Positions 1-12,509 are shown, counted from the first letter of the stretch. The stretch: 64,000 nt of DNA from Owenia fusiformis (GCA_903813345.2 CAIIXF020000006.1:23751936-23815935); one strand, 5' to 3'. The notes: generated by a model from the letters alone, not told the origin. Numbers and translations: made by a program.

Positions 1-1600
1 ACGTGATAGGCTTTAAAGTGGTAAAAGCAATTTTCACGGCCGAATCGGACTTCAATTCAGTCCAATTCGGCTGTAAAAAAATATAAAGAAATAGTTAAAA
101 AATAAATTGTAAACGTTTGCTAAATTCTGTCTTGTTCTGATTGAACGTGTCATTTTAAGAGCTACAAGAAAATGTTTTTTCAAATGCCCCTCGTAAAGAG
201 GGAAAGTAAGTGTTAATTGAGGGTAACATTTTAAAAAATTGCCTCAATCTTGCGGCGATCTTGGCAAAGATAAAATTAGAACGCGGCAATATTAACGAAT
301 GGTTGATATATTTCTTGCCACGCTCTACGACTCCCATGATGTGATCTTATAGCCTTTTACAGGGTTTAACTACCGCCCGGTCGCTTGTAATGTAATCAGT
401 AGTGCAAGCACGATCTTTCAAATCCCATAAGCTATATTTTAATGTGTGTGTACAATTTTCTCACCCACTATAAAACCATCAAATGCATACGTATTGAACA
501 GATCTATCAAAAATGTACATGCTGTCGATAGTTCCAAAGAAATGGCGCGTTTTGAGTAAATCGAACCTTTTCTCTGATATTTTTGTATTATTAGTTATTG
601 CATTACAAATACATCATTGAACAAAATTACACTGTATTTATTGGATAAAGAAATCCTAATAATATATGCCTCTTAAAATAGATAAGATACAAATTGAAAT
701 AAACTCCTGGGTCAGTTTAGGTATTCCCCATTAGAGCTACCCTTTGCATTCGTTTGACTTCACTTCTTAAAAGAGAGCTTCGTCTTCACTCTGCACGCAG
801 GGTACATTAGAGCCCATGTAATACAAAATCATGAAAATTGAAATATCTGTTTTATCAATTGACATTGAATTCTCAGCAGTGTTTTAGATTAGAATTCCAT
901 CCTACACTCCCCTATATTAGTTTAGCAACCAGAATCCTCCATTTAAAAGCGTGTTAAAGGTGCAATAATTAGTGCAGATGGGTCATTCAACGATCATGGA
1001 CCAGTGTCAAAATATATTTAAGTTTGGATATTTCATCAAGACTAACATCTATTTTTATTATCTACAAAGAAACCCTCTAGATAAACATTATTTTAGCTGA
1101 TATTCCTCTTGAAACATGGTGGATTTTAAAAATATAAAAGTGGAAGTCCCCTTTTTGAAGCTTTGAACTGAATTTACACTTCTTAATGCTGAAATTGATA
1201 ATTTATCCATACATTTTAAGAAAATAGGTATGTCAAAGAAGATGTTACACCAAATGTTGCCTTGATAGCTCAGAAAAAATGAAAAAACTTTCCTATTTTC
1301 TCTACAGTCCTTATTGCCCCTTTAAAGCCCATTAATGTTTGAACCTTTATTTTGTTCCTTTATTACGTTAAAATGTTACGTTAAAAGTATGTGCTTGAAT
1401 AAGAATGCAATGAACATATGGATTTGAACCTTGGAAACGGAACGAACGCAAGCAAGTGACACAGCCAAATCATGGTAGCATGTGTGCTACTATGAGAAAT
1501 CCGAATGATATTTATATTTATATCATACTTTGACGTGTTACAGGTACATAAAGCCGGTTTGTAAAAACTTATATTTTCATCAGCGGGCAGATAACTTATA
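1..1600. other. Non-coding, no gene recognised
   Basis: No open frame here has protein-like composition or a family motif. At about 736-815 there is a stretch containing 'cattcgtttgacttc' and 'ctgcacgcaggg' whose reverse complement recurs near 45,267-45,345, so part of this is dispersed repeat. A repeat end ('tacactcccct' followed by 'agtttagcaacc') lies near 903-930 and recurs elsewhere in the window. Bases 1,569-1,618 hold two direct copies of a 27-bp unit ending in 'cagcgggcagata'. Confidence 0.6.
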
Positions 1601-1636
1601 TTTTCATCAGCGGGCAGATATAGCTTTACGTCCCGC

Positions 1637-2396
1637 TCCGAGCGGGCAGATATAGTAGGGAGGTTAAGCAAGACGATTTTTTATGACGCGAACCGCAAAC
1701 GTAAACCTTTACGTTCCCGTTTGCGTACTATGAACAGACGTGCTTTAAGCTGAGCACTTTAGACGCAAACGCAAACCTCAAAATGATTTTTTTCTTTTTC
1801 TTAGCGGCGTTTCGTTGTATTTTCTACTTTAAAAATATAAAAAATATTACTTTATTGACAAATTGAAGTGTTAACAAAGGAGATGCTTCACACCCTGGTA
1901 GTGTTCTATGACATCTTGAATCTTACAAAATACAACTGGACGCAATAATATCTTTAAAGCAAGTCTTCAAGGCATTCATAGTTTTATTACTATGGTGTCA
2001 CAATATGTATAAAGAATTAGGATGAGTTGACATGTGGGTAATTGCAATTGCATGTAATCTCATCAGATTTTACATATGGAATGGGTGCCTCAATATTCAA
2101 GTTATATTTGATTAGATTGGACACAAATGATCTCGATATATACACAGATTTGTGTCAAACATATTTATATATTCGACCTATATCATATTTATCTCAATCG
2201 AACTTGATAAAGTATGAAAAATCCTTTACGGAACGACCTACCTAGACTTTGATTTTTCACGTTTGGATGTACGTAAACCGGGAAATAAGTAGAACAATAT
2301 GACGTCACATCCTGAGAAAAACCTGCGCGCGCCTTCCCGTTCGCGGTTTACGTTGTAAAAAGTGGTGTTGCTTAACCTCTCTAGTATATCTGCCCG
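1637..2396. mobile_element. TIR element of about 760 bp (non-autonomous DNA transposon)
   Basis: The left end (about 1,639-1,672, 'gcgggcagatata' then 'gaggttaagcaa') is repeated in inverted orientation at about 2,362-2,396. Inner arms are also inverted: cgcaaac/gtaaac-type motifs occur on both sides. No transposase frame is visible, so it is probably a non-autonomous element. Its boundaries and target-site duplication are uncertain. Confidence 0.5.
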
Positions 2397-2929
2397 CTAC
2401 GTCATAATCGCCGTACCATATTGGTTCATTCTTTTTTTAATAATTTTTTTTATTTCAAAGAAAAAGCATGTTAAAGCAATTGCAAAAAACAATTACAATA
2501 CAGTTCCATGGTAAACATACATTTTACAATTTTACAATACAATATTGGTTAAGCGTTATTCTTTAAGAAATGTTATAACATCTTTGTAACGTTCGCATAC
2601 TGTGAACTGAACGACAATGGAGAAAAACGCAGACAATCGCGATCTGTTTGATGCTTTAAAGAAGGGAAAATGCAGTATGCCCTGTTAATAATCAAAGATT
2701 AGAACAGGAAAATACGGCTATGGACAAGAATACAAAACTGGACACGAATATTCTAGAATAATTCCACGGTCTGTTACAAAGTTTCTGAACTGTGGCCAAA
2801 TGTGAACAATGTGAACCAAATGACCAAGATCGGTATGGGATAAACAGATCATCCTATAGTCGGTTCAGGATATTGGGATTTTCCCTTGACCTATAGGATA
2901 ATCTCCCTATCGTCATATCTGTCCTAACT

Positions 2930-3590
2930 AAAAGATTTTTTAACCAGACTGGGCAGTTACATTGTAAGAACTGACACTAATTGTAAAAATAAAGGATTCT
3001 TGCAAGACGTGATTAAGATTTTGCACGAATACCCTATTTTGTATGAATCATTGGAAATGTATTTGAAAAATTGCAGCTACACAAATGGAAAATGGCCGTT
3101 AATGGTCAAATTCAACTTAAATTAGGAAAACACTTGGACGGAATCAGTTTCCATTAACCCTAAGCTGACAAGATTTTCTAATGTTCATACCAAATATGAA
3201 AACATTGTCCATTGGAAACTAGGTATGAAATACCCAACGTATGCTTGGGATTATGCCCAACTTCTTTATCTCTTAATTCTCCATACAGAAGGTGACATGA
3301 TTTGTTTGAGTTGCAACGAAAATACGTCTGATATCGTCAAACATACCTTACTCTTTTGTCCAAAATTATTTAACACCAGAGATTGTTGGTTTGAAGACAT
3401 AGTAGACGTTTTAAATGTGGCAGATTCTGTTATGCTGTTCAACTCAGAAACAGATATTATAATAGAGACCCTTTTAGGGGGAAGATCAGATCTCCTTTAT
3501 AATATTGATCAAATTCAGTGGGAAAAATTTATCACTCTTTGTGCCAAGCATATTAAGCATATGTTAAATACATTTTTAAATTAGAACATA
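2930..3590 (+). pseudogene. LINE (non-LTR retrotransposon) 3' fragment
   Basis: The frame ending at 3,584 encodes a stretch with CLSC, then HTLLFCP and conserved Trp residues. This is the Cys/His arrangement seen C-terminal to reverse transcriptase in many non-LTR retrotransposon ORF2 proteins (C-x2-C ... H-x4-C). In-frame homology-like sequence appears to begin upstream near 3,110 but is interrupted. The RT catalytic core (YxDD) is absent, so this is a 5'-truncated, dead copy. Family assignment is from motif memory only. Confidence 0.5.
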
Positions 3591-4053
3591 TCCATAAATT
3601 GATATAATTTGAAATATTGAGGTTTCTATATTTACTCATGCAAATGTATCATAAAATACATAGTGTTGTTATTTTCATTATTGTATATTATATTGTTTTG
3701 TATTTATATGTCATGTATAATGTTTAACTCTCCATAGTTTGGAGGAAATATAGATTGAACAAACAAACTCCGCTACACCTCTCTATATAATGAATCTACA
3801 CCGTGAATCAAAATTTCGTTAAAAGGGAGTTTCTATTACAAATGAATGCATATTAGTTAAGTACCAATGCTAATTAGTATTTACGTTTGCAATTCAGACA
3901 TATAACTACGTCGTTCGGTTTAATCATCAATCGACACCTGTAAGAGATCCCTGCTCTTATGACATTGGAAATCATAATTGTTATTGTATATGGCCCATTA
4001 TAGGAAATAACTGGAGAAGTAATTCAATTATTTGACTTATGATGTATTTCCAG

Positions 4054-5492
4054 ATGCGCTTGATCTACCCGATAACGCGTGGCAAGATTACAAGAGAGGG
4101 GGTGAGAGAGATCGCCATATGATGAGGTTTGGACGAAGTTTGTTAGATAAAGACAAACGCACTAGATATATCCGTTTTGGACGATCCGTTGATTCTTCCT
4201 TAGATTCCCCCAGGGACGCAATGTTAACGCAAGCTCTCATGGGGTTTGGAGAATCAGATGCACGCCAAAAGAGGGCCCTTGGAGGGCATTACATGCGATT
4301 TGGACGCTCTGTAAACCATGTGCTAAATGTAGATAAAAAACTGATCGAAAATGAAATATCTAAAGATGACAATAATTATGACAAACGTTTCATGAGATTC
4401 GGAAAGAAAGATGGTGAAGACGAAAAACGTTTCATGAGATTCGGAAAGAAAGATGGTGAAGACGAAAAACGTTTCATGAGATTCGGAAAGAAAGATGGTG
4501 AAGACGAAAAACGTTTTATGAGATTTGGAAAGAAAGACAGTGACGACGAAAAACGTTTCATGAGATTTGGAAAGAAGGATGGTGAAAATGAAAAACGTTT
4601 CATGAGATTCGGAAAGAAAGATGGTGAAGACGAAAAACGTTTTATGAGATTTGGAAAGAAAGACGGTGAAAACGAAAAACGTTTCATGAGGTTTGGAAAG
4701 AAAGACGGTGAAGACGAAAAACGTTTCATGAGATTTGGAAAGAAAGATGGTGAAGACGAAAAACGTTTCATGAGATTCGGAAAGAGAGATGGTGACGATG
4801 AAAAACGTTTCATGAGATTTGGAAAGAAAGATGGTGAAGACGAGAAACGTTTTATGAGATTCGGAAAGAAAGACGGTAACGATGAGAAACGTTTCATGAG
4901 ATTCGGAAAGAAAGACGGGGAAGATGAAAAACGTTTCATGAGATTTGGAAAGAAAGACGATGAAGATGAGAAACGTTTCATGAGATTTGGAAAGAAAGAC
5001 GGTGAAGATGAGAAACGCTTCATGAGATTTGGAAAGAAAGACGGTGAAGATGAAAAACGTTTCATGAGATTTGGAAAGAAAGACGGTGAAGATGAAAAAC
5101 GTTTCATGAGATTTGGAAAGAAAGACGGTGAAGATGAAAAACGTTTTATGCGTTTCGGTAAAAGGGAAAAGGAGTTAGAAGAAAACAAGCGATTCATGAG
5201 GTTTGGAAAGAGAAGTAATGAACGACGTTTAGAAACCGAACAATTAAACGAAATTACTGATACTGGTGAATCGCCGGAAAACGAAAAAAGATTCATGAGA
5301 TTTGGTAAAAGTACAGACAAGTTATCTGCGCATGCGCAAAATCAATTATCAGGCTCAAAACGATTTATGCGTTTTGGAAAGAAGGACGATGTTGACACTG
5401 CTGAGGTCTCAGAGAAACGTTTCATGAGATTTGGTAAACGGGCTGACACGTTGGACATCAGCTCCCTCGGGACAGATGGTTCCAAAGAGTAA
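4054..5492 (+). CDS. FMRFamide neuropeptide precursor, main coding exon
   Basis: Prohormone cleaved in secretory granules to release amidated FMRFamide, a neuromuscular and cardioactive transmitter in protostomes. Each unit reads [10 protein letters not shown]: a dibasic cleavage site, the tetrapeptide, Gly as amide donor and another basic pair. I count 23 FMRFG copies. Eighteen of the intervals (19 copies) form a near-perfect 14-residue (42-bp) array with acidic spacers of the type DGEDEK. The N-terminal part carries three variants with single-Arg processing (HMMRFG, YIRFG, HYMRFG) and one decayed unit (LMGFGE). Copy 21 is followed by Lys-Ser rather than a basic pair. The frame opens at 4,032, but 'tatttccag' ends at 4,053, so I place a phase-1 splice acceptor there. 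The exon carrying the signal peptide is not recognised and probably lies upstream of the window. Stop codon TAA at 5,490-5,492. The clean open frame on the opposite strand is a shadow of the repeat. Confidence 0.93.
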
Positions 5493-6590
5493 TTGTCAGA
5501 CAACATGGTTGTTTGCAAAGGGTCCCTGTAATCAGTCAGTCTAAATATTACAGGCATTTAATTGCAAGTAACGTATTCTCCAAATTATCAATACATTTTC
5601 GAGTAATATAAAAATATAATTTTAGACAAAACAATAACTGAAAATGTGAAAGTTTGGTGAATATGGGACTCATATAGTTAACACCATGGAGATGAAGTCA
5701 GAAAGATGGAGTTGTTACAAAAACTGCGATTGAACAAGGACATTGAATGGCATTCTTCAAACTTTTCTCGGTTTATACTTCGTCGATAAGGGTTAGTGAT
5801 GTTATTTGCCAAAATACCTATCCAACATATCGCTCTTAACTCCAAATACATTCGCATTCGCATGATACCGAGATAATACCAAATGCGATGCAAATGTTAT
5901 AACTGTTACACCAGAGAGTAGAAACATTAGAATTATTCATTGAATTAAGGTACATTAAGTCCATAATATTAGGTTACATCCATACTATAATTATTATATA
6001 ATTATATTATCTATTAAGGTATTGCCATCAAAATATTGTTATATAATGTAAATATCGTATTTATTACATTAGCATTGGAAAATCAAATAAAAAGAAAACA
6101 AGACTGTAAATATGTTTATATTTTATCATTATATTAAAATAAACAACAGTATATAGAAGCGATATATGTACGTGTTTTCTATGTTGATAAATGATCAATA
6201 CAATGTTAAAGTCTTCTTCCAGTATCTTGTCGCCACTTGCTACTGAGTAAACATAGTCGATCATTCCGTCATCTTTTTAAGCATATATTCATTGAATTGT
6301 TGACCCTAAGAGTCGAATCTTCTGATTTTGCATGACTCGAGTCAGCCTAGGCCTTACCCGTTTTTGCTCTCTAGCTCCAACAACTTTGCTTCAAGTTCTT
6401 TTAAGAAAGATCTAAAATAGGAATAGCTAAGACAGTAAATAACTAGACTGGGGAAATTGAACAAGTTCAATTTCAGACTCCAGATGACAGATTTTTTTAA
6501 GTTTATAGATTAGATAGATAGAGATTAGATTAGATAGATAGGTAAGGAACATCAATTATCGAATTGATAAATAGATAAATAGATCAATTT
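5493..6590. other. 3' flank of the FMRFamide gene and intergenic DNA
   Basis: AT-rich sequence with no supported gene. The first few hundred bases presumably include the 3' UTR. A degenerate tagata/gatt microsatellite occupies about 6,506-6,541. Confidence 0.5.
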
Positions 6591-6599
6591 TCAATATTT

Positions 6600-8320
6600 T
6601 TTTCAGTACTCTTGACTTTCTAGAAGGATACCATCAGATCGATCTTTCTCGGATTTTCAAAACGTCACAACTTCCTCACCGGAAGTCGAATCGCAATATG
6701 GTTTGCAGATTCTGATTCTTGAGAAAATTCTACCCTTATTTCATATCTCACACATTAGATTTGGAGAATTTTTTATTTTGACCTACTTTCCGGACACCAT
6801 ATCTCAGAAACGGGTCAAAATACTTTCTGAGGGCAAAGGCTATCACTATGAACTTAATCTAAGCTATCAATATACCAAATTTCGAAGAATGTTTTGAAAG
6901 TATATAGTGTCAGAATTGCAAAAATAAGAAAAAACTATGAATTTGAAATAGATTTTGACCTAGGCATTTTGGTGACCTAATTTTGAATCTAGGTGGCTTT
7001 TTGGGTCCCCTTGTTTGAAGGGTTTCATTATATTAATCTATTAAATTATCTATATCTCTGTTTTTACAATTCATAAAAATCTTTTTTTCCCATTGAATTA
7101 ACATGGGGCACCAAATTTAGCGATTTTTGAGCTTTCAAAACGCAATTACTTCTGAACCGGAGGTGAAATCAAAATTTGGTTTGCAGATTTGGATTCCTGG
7201 GAAAATTCTACCCTTAATTCATAACTCATAGGTTAAATTTATAGAACTTTTTGTTTTGACCTACTTTTGGACACCATATCTCAAAAGTGGATCGAAATAC
7301 TTTCTGACGGCAAAAGGCTAACACTATTAGCAGTAGCACACTATTTGCTACCTGTATACAAATTTTTGAAGCAAATCATTTAAATGTAGTGTCAGAATTG
7401 CAAAAATAAGAATAAACTATTTTGACCTAGATTTTGATCTAGGGATCTTGGTGTCCAAATTTTAAAGTTAAGTAGCCTTCAAGGTCCCCTACTTCCATAG
7501 GCTTTCATTATTTTAAGCTGTTCTTAGTCTATATCTCGTATTTTACACTTCAAAAAATCATTTTTTTCCCATTGACATAACATGGGGCACAAAATTTAGG
7601 GATTTTTAAGCTTTCAAAATGTCATAATTTCCGAACCGGAAGTTGGGTCGAAATTGGATTTGCAGATTCGGATTCCTGAGAAAATTCTATACTTAATTCA
7701 TAACTCAAACGATAAATTAGGAGAATTTTTTATCTTGACCTACTTTTCGGACACAATTTCTCAAAAGTGGGTCAAAATACTTTCTGATGGCAAAAGGCTA
7801 ACCCTATTAACACATTCTTGGCTACATGTATTCAAAATTTCGAAGAATATAATTAAAGTGTAGTGTCAGAATCGCAAAAATAAGGAAAAACTTTGAATTT
7901 GACCTAGATTTTGACCTAGGCCCTTGACTGGATTTAGACCTAGACTTGACTTGGACCTGGACCAACACTGGACTTGGACCTGGACTGGACCTTGACTTGG
8001 ACCTGGAAATGGACTACTGGTACTCAATTTTTTTCACTTTTCTTGACTTTCTATAAGGGTACCATCAGATCGATTATTCTGGAACTTTCAAAACGTCATA
8101 ACTCTTGAACCGGAAGTCAGATTTCAATTCGGTTTTCAGATTCGGAATTCTGAGAAAATTTCCTATAAGGCTGATACCCTGGACATTGAATTGAATTTTT
8201 TGGACCTCGTTTTCGGACACTGATATCTGGAAATCGGTTCGATGAATCAAAAATATTGAAGGACGACCGAGATAATGGGAAAAAGTGGCAAAGTACTGGA
8301 TTTGACCTAGTTCTTGACCT
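6600..8320. repeat. Tandem array, about 480-bp unit, four diverged copies
   Basis: The landmark 'ctttcaaaacg' or 'tttcaaaatg' followed by an 'accgga' motif and 'gcagatt' recurs near 6,653, 7,133, 7,612 and 8,088, a spacing of about 480 bp. Later landmarks recur in register: 'gaaaattcta', 'gacctacttt', 'cagaattgcaaaaataag' and 'gacctag'. Copies are diverged, and the short open frames inside it (for example 6,703-6,897 and 7,654-7,863) are repeat shadows. The end at about 7,915-8,010 includes a short 'ggacctgg' low-complexity run. Confidence 0.75.
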
Positions 8321-9008
8321 TTGACCTAGATAAAAATTTGACCCCATTTCCCACCAACTAGACATAGTACCTTAATTAACCATACAATAGTCTTCATTGA
8401 ATACTTTATAGTTGTTGAGAAATCGTCCACAGTATAATAAGAAAGAATAAGAATAAGAATAAAGAAAAGAGGCAAAAACAATAGACTCCAGATTTTCATC
8501 TGGAGTCTAATAACAACAACACTCCGTAAGAATGACATCATAACCAATACTATAGATGGCGTGATTTATTTATCTTCAAGCTGTATGGCTTATTGTCTTC
8601 CATCCTCCGATCACATGGCTTCAAAATCAAGAATATATTCTTTCTTTTTACCCCCTGCGATAAGCAGTTAGCATTTCCCCGATTAAGAACTCGCAATCTG
8701 ATTGGCTGTTGCAACACTGCGACAGAAGTCATGTATAAGTCATAGCGCATAATTAGATCACATGATTCAGTTTAATCGGGCTATTTAGATATTAACTGTT
8801 TACGTAACAGAGGTGAGGTATTAAATCGACGATTCTAATGTCTTCTGAACTATTTGTTCGCAAACATGTGCATTTTCTTTGACATATGAAACTGATACAA
8901 GTTTTTGATAAAAATCTCGTTGGAATTCAACCTACAACTCGTAAAATGAGAAAAAAGAAAGATCGTACCTTCGCAGGTTCCGTCATTTTGTTACCGAAAC
9001 GAGCGTAA

Positions 9009-11596
9009 TCAAGTGGTGAACCGGTGCTTTAATCCAGTGATATGATTTACACCAATGTACCTGATTTTCTCTAATTTGGCGGCTTCCTGCTCAGCTTTTG
9101 CAGTCATCAATATGCTCTCTTGTTTTGCAGTCCCAAACCGTGTGTAGAGGTCGCTCAAATCATCGTCACAAGCTGCATTCGCTTTCCTGAATTGTTTCAC
9201 CTTGGCCTCGGTTGATTTCACTTTCGCTTCAGCAAGTTTTCGTCTCCTGCCTTCAAAATTAATACCATACGAAAGAGACTGGAAAAAAGCATATTAAATC
9301 ATTCAATGGACCAGTCTACAATATTGCACATCCTAGAATTTCATTAGAAAAGTGTCGATGCAAATTGAGTTTATATGAAAAAATCTATACTGGTCTAACA
9401 TTCCGATAAATGTGATTCTTGTTGAAAGTTCAAGAATGTTGTCAAAAGTTGATTGCATGACTTATTGTTTACCGGCATGTTTATTATCCCATCGAAGTAA
9501 ATAGGGATGTAGATAAGCCATCCGTCGGTTCGTTTGTTCGTCCGTCCGTCTCTGTTCATCAATCCGTCTTTTCGTTCGTTCGTTCGTCCGTTCGTTTGTC
9601 TGGACGTTAACTCAAATACGAGTTGACGTATTTGATTCAAATTTATTCAAGTTTATACCTTATGGGTATAGAACCCATGCCGCTCAATACACAATGGCCG
9701 CCATTTTTGTAAAAATCTGGTTTCTGATAACTCAAATACCAGTTGACGGATTTGGTTCAAAGTATACATGCTGATGCCATAAAGACACAAAATTCCAGCT
9801 TGAGAAGACGTTTAAAGATGGCTGCTGAATTTCAAAATGTCCGCCATTTCCGTAAAAATGTTATCTTTGATAATTCATATGCCAGGTGACTGAGTTGTTT
9901 TAATTCATATACTGTTTTAATTCATATGCTGGTGCCTTGGGGACATATGAGTCCTACTCTTGCATTTCAAGATGGCCACTAAACTTCAAAATGGCTGCCA
10001 TTTTACGTAAAAATGAAATCTTTGATAACTCAAATACCGATTTTCTACATGGCTGCTAAATTTCATACCAGTTGACAGATTTGCTCACATCATGAGTGTG
10101 GAATTTGACAAAAGGAGACAGTAGTACTCAATACGTCCTGCTTACTTATCATGTTATTCTCAAAATGACTATTGATTTAATAAATATGTTTTGTTCGGTG
10201 GGATTTGCTACTCCGCAGAGTTACCATTTTCTAGTTACGTATTGTTAGACTAAAAAGACGACATGGAGATGGAATTCAAAATTCCAAATACTGACATTAG
10301 TAGACTGTTAAGTACAACATACATTATATTTGATCTGACAATCTCTGGACTTTCTAGCGAATAAGGATCTTAATCCGGATCCTCTTGCGCATCTCCTTTC
10401 CAACGGGGCGACCTTTTTGGCGATAGTTTTATAATATCTTTCAACACGTTCCAAAATCCTAACCGCAACTTCGTATTCCACAGTTGCCTTTGCCAACATA
10501 TTAGTTGTACGTCGGTGACATCTATCAAAATTAGCATTTGCTACGGTCACTTCAGCCTCCAGTAAATTGAAGGTTGTCAATGCGTTGTTTGCCTGTGGTG
10601 AAACATCCAAAATGTTAATAAAAGGGTGTTGATCTTGAAATAAACCCATATGCATAATTCTGTATAATCTAATTAAAGCTATGAGTTTGAAATTACATAA
10701 TCATGTAAGTGTACTGTATTATTAGTTATTTAATGATTTGAAGTGCAATACAGGATATATTTTGCTCGAGAAATTCGGTATTGGAACGAGACGAAGTCGA
10801 GTGCCAATACAGAGACAGAATATATCCTGTATTGCACTTCAGATCATTCAATAACGTTCTATCGTGTGATACTCTGTATTGGTACTGAGATTGTCCCCTC
10901 TGTACCAATATGTTCTGTATTGCGACGGAGATGATCAACGGGGACAATCTCAGTAGCAATACAGACTGGTACAGCACAAGAACTGACCAATCATAAGGCT
11001 TCATTTTACAGATCATTCGAAAAATTGGGATGTCATTAATTATTGGCATATTTAAAGCTTTTCATAAACATTTGCATTGAGGTTTGACCAGCACACGCTA
11101 CGTCTATGTATACACAGACCTGATCATGAAAGACCATTCATAAACAATACAGCTTTAAACTCACGTCAGTTTTTGCCTTTCCCGAACTTCTCTGAGCCAT
11201 GAATTGCCTCGTTTTCTGTGTTCTGATCATCTCAGTAATTTCTTCAACATTGTCAGGAATTTTCATAGCTATTTAGAAAATCATGTAAAAGCGTATAAAT
11301 TAAACCTTACACTTAGTAATACATGTACGTGGGCGTGCCCGAAAACAGCATAGCACTGAAATTTGATTACTCCAAAGCAATTAGAGTTCAAGTGCTTGTT
11401 ATTAGCGTGTTCCTAACATACATTTTAGCTATAACTCCTAATAAATGAAGTAATAACCTTACGTAATGTACTTTAAGTTTTTAGAAAACAAAAGCAAATT
11501 TATGAACTCGAAATTGAGCTATACTTTCTCACCATTTGATGTCGAGACAATGATGAAATCAGCAAAAAGTGATGCTAGTAGTGCTGTCTTTAACAT
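9009..11596 (-). CDS. Small secreted, helix-rich protein, function unknown
   Basis: A four-exon model on the minus strand is phase-consistent: 11,594-11,596 ATG in exon 11,533-11,596; 11,165-11,268; 10,323-10,592; 9,009-9,278 (stop TGA). It gives 235 residues. The N-terminus (MLKTALLASLFADFIIVS) is a good signal peptide. The rest is Ala/Lys/Glu-rich with heptad-like spacing, so mainly alpha-helical or coiled-coil, with five cysteines spread over the last two exons. Exons 3 and 4 are both exactly 270 nt and phase 0, which may reflect an old internal duplication. I do not recognise the family. A possible alternative splice near 9,040 into 'MTEPAK' sequence would need a 34-base intron and is not preferred. 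Confidence 0.62.
9521..10105 (-). repeat. Dispersed repeat with (cgtt)n end, inverted relative to 44 kb
   Basis: A run of cgtt/cgtc tetranucleotides (about 9,521-9,605) is followed by several diverged copies of a unit of roughly 130-150 bp containing 'aactcaaatacc', 'agttgac' and 'ttcaaaatggc' motifs. The reverse complement of the same family is at about 43,960-44,660, also ending in the tetranucleotide run. The repeat sits inside intron 3 of the secreted helical protein gene. Confidence 0.6.
10726..11025. mobile_element. Foldback (MITE-like) element, copy 1
   Basis: Left hairpin arms 'gaagtgcaatacaggatata' and its inverse flank a centre at about 10,790. A second hairpin ('gagattgtccc' ... 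'ggggacaatctc') follows, and the element ends with 'acagcacaagaactgaccaatca'. Two further copies lie at 16,958-17,575. No coding capacity. Confidence 0.7.
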
Positions 11597-12430
11597 CGTC
11601 TGAAAAAGGAAATCCATGTATACTATAACACTCCAATTCACATAACCATGTACTCTATTGAATACCCATGACATAACTAAATGTGTTTTATGTTCGTATG
11701 ACAAAATTGACAAACACCTCTCGATGTACATATGTGGTAATCAATATCATCATAGTATGTAACAATCGTAACCATACATTTTCATTTTATTGAAAAGCAC
11801 GGAAACTTTCTCTTCTTTCTTCATACTTTTAAAGATATAATTTATTGATCATCGTTTATAGATAGTTGTTTAAATAGTTGTTTTTCAGTAGTTATTTAAG
11901 ATTACATATATTTGTTGTTGCAGAATTGTTGTGGATGTAGAAAGTAGAGAAGATTGAATCTGTATTGAAAATATCTTCATATATCATTTCATTTTACATC
12001 AGTTCTTATTAAAAGATTTATTTATTTCATTTTAAAATTTACTGATGCATTTTCATTCCATTCATTAGTGCATTTAATACATCTAAGTTTATTGGACAAC
12101 GTTGATATTCATAAAACCTTAATTGTATCGTATATCTGTGAATTCGGCCCCAAAATTAAACCTGCACATCGCTCCAAAACGCAATCTTGGGTTGTTTCGG
12201 GGGTGAACTTTATCATTTTGAGCTTAATGAAAGATTATAGAATGATGAACAAATGGGGCAAATCTTGTGTAGAAATACTTACGAAAAATGTGTCATTTCA
12301 AAGATTTTTCATTGAATTGCTTCGATCGGCGCCGACGATATGATTTTGGAAAGGTTTCTAAATGAAGAACGTGACGTCACTTCCGAATCATAGCATTCAA
12401 AATAAGTAGCTTTTAATTATTTCCACCATT
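11597..12430. other. Intergenic, nothing recognised
   Basis: AT-rich. A 91-codon frame at 12,068-12,343 has no family signal. The sequence 'gttttggagcgatgtgcaggttta' near 12,624 matches in inverse 'aaacctgcacatcgctccaaaac' near 12,158, so the tRNA-like gene lies between inverted repeats about 450 bp apart. Confidence 0.5.
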
Positions 12431-12436
12431 CATAAT

Positions 12437-12505
12437 AAGACGGTGGTGTAGCGGTAGAATTCTCGCTTAGCACGCGGGAGGCCCGGCTCGAATCCCGCAT
12501 TCGCC
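12437..12505 (+). tRNA. tRNA-like sequence: Gly-type body with an Ala (AGC) anticodon; probably a pseudogene
   Basis: An A box ('tggtgtagcgg') and B box ('ggctcgaatcc') are correctly spaced, and a T run follows at once as a Pol III terminator. The anticodon arm is ttctcgc-TTAGCAC-gcgggag. The stem is that of eukaryotic tRNA-Gly, but the loop reads AGC, the Ala anticodon. The acceptor stem and T stem pair poorly as read, so it may be a decayed tRNA or the head of a tRNA-derived SINE. Confidence 0.5.
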
Positions 12506-12509
12506 TTTT

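Noticed and set aside
4376-5320. 314-codon open frame on the minus strand, Ser/Phe-rich
   Set aside because: It is the exact antisense of the 42-bp FMRFamide array; a repeat of 42 bases with no antisense stop stays open throughout.
8972-9040. Extra exon 'STGSPLDYARFGNKMTEPAK' after the helical protein
   Set aside because: It needs an intron of 34 bases, too short for normal splicing; reading through reaches a stop at 9,009.
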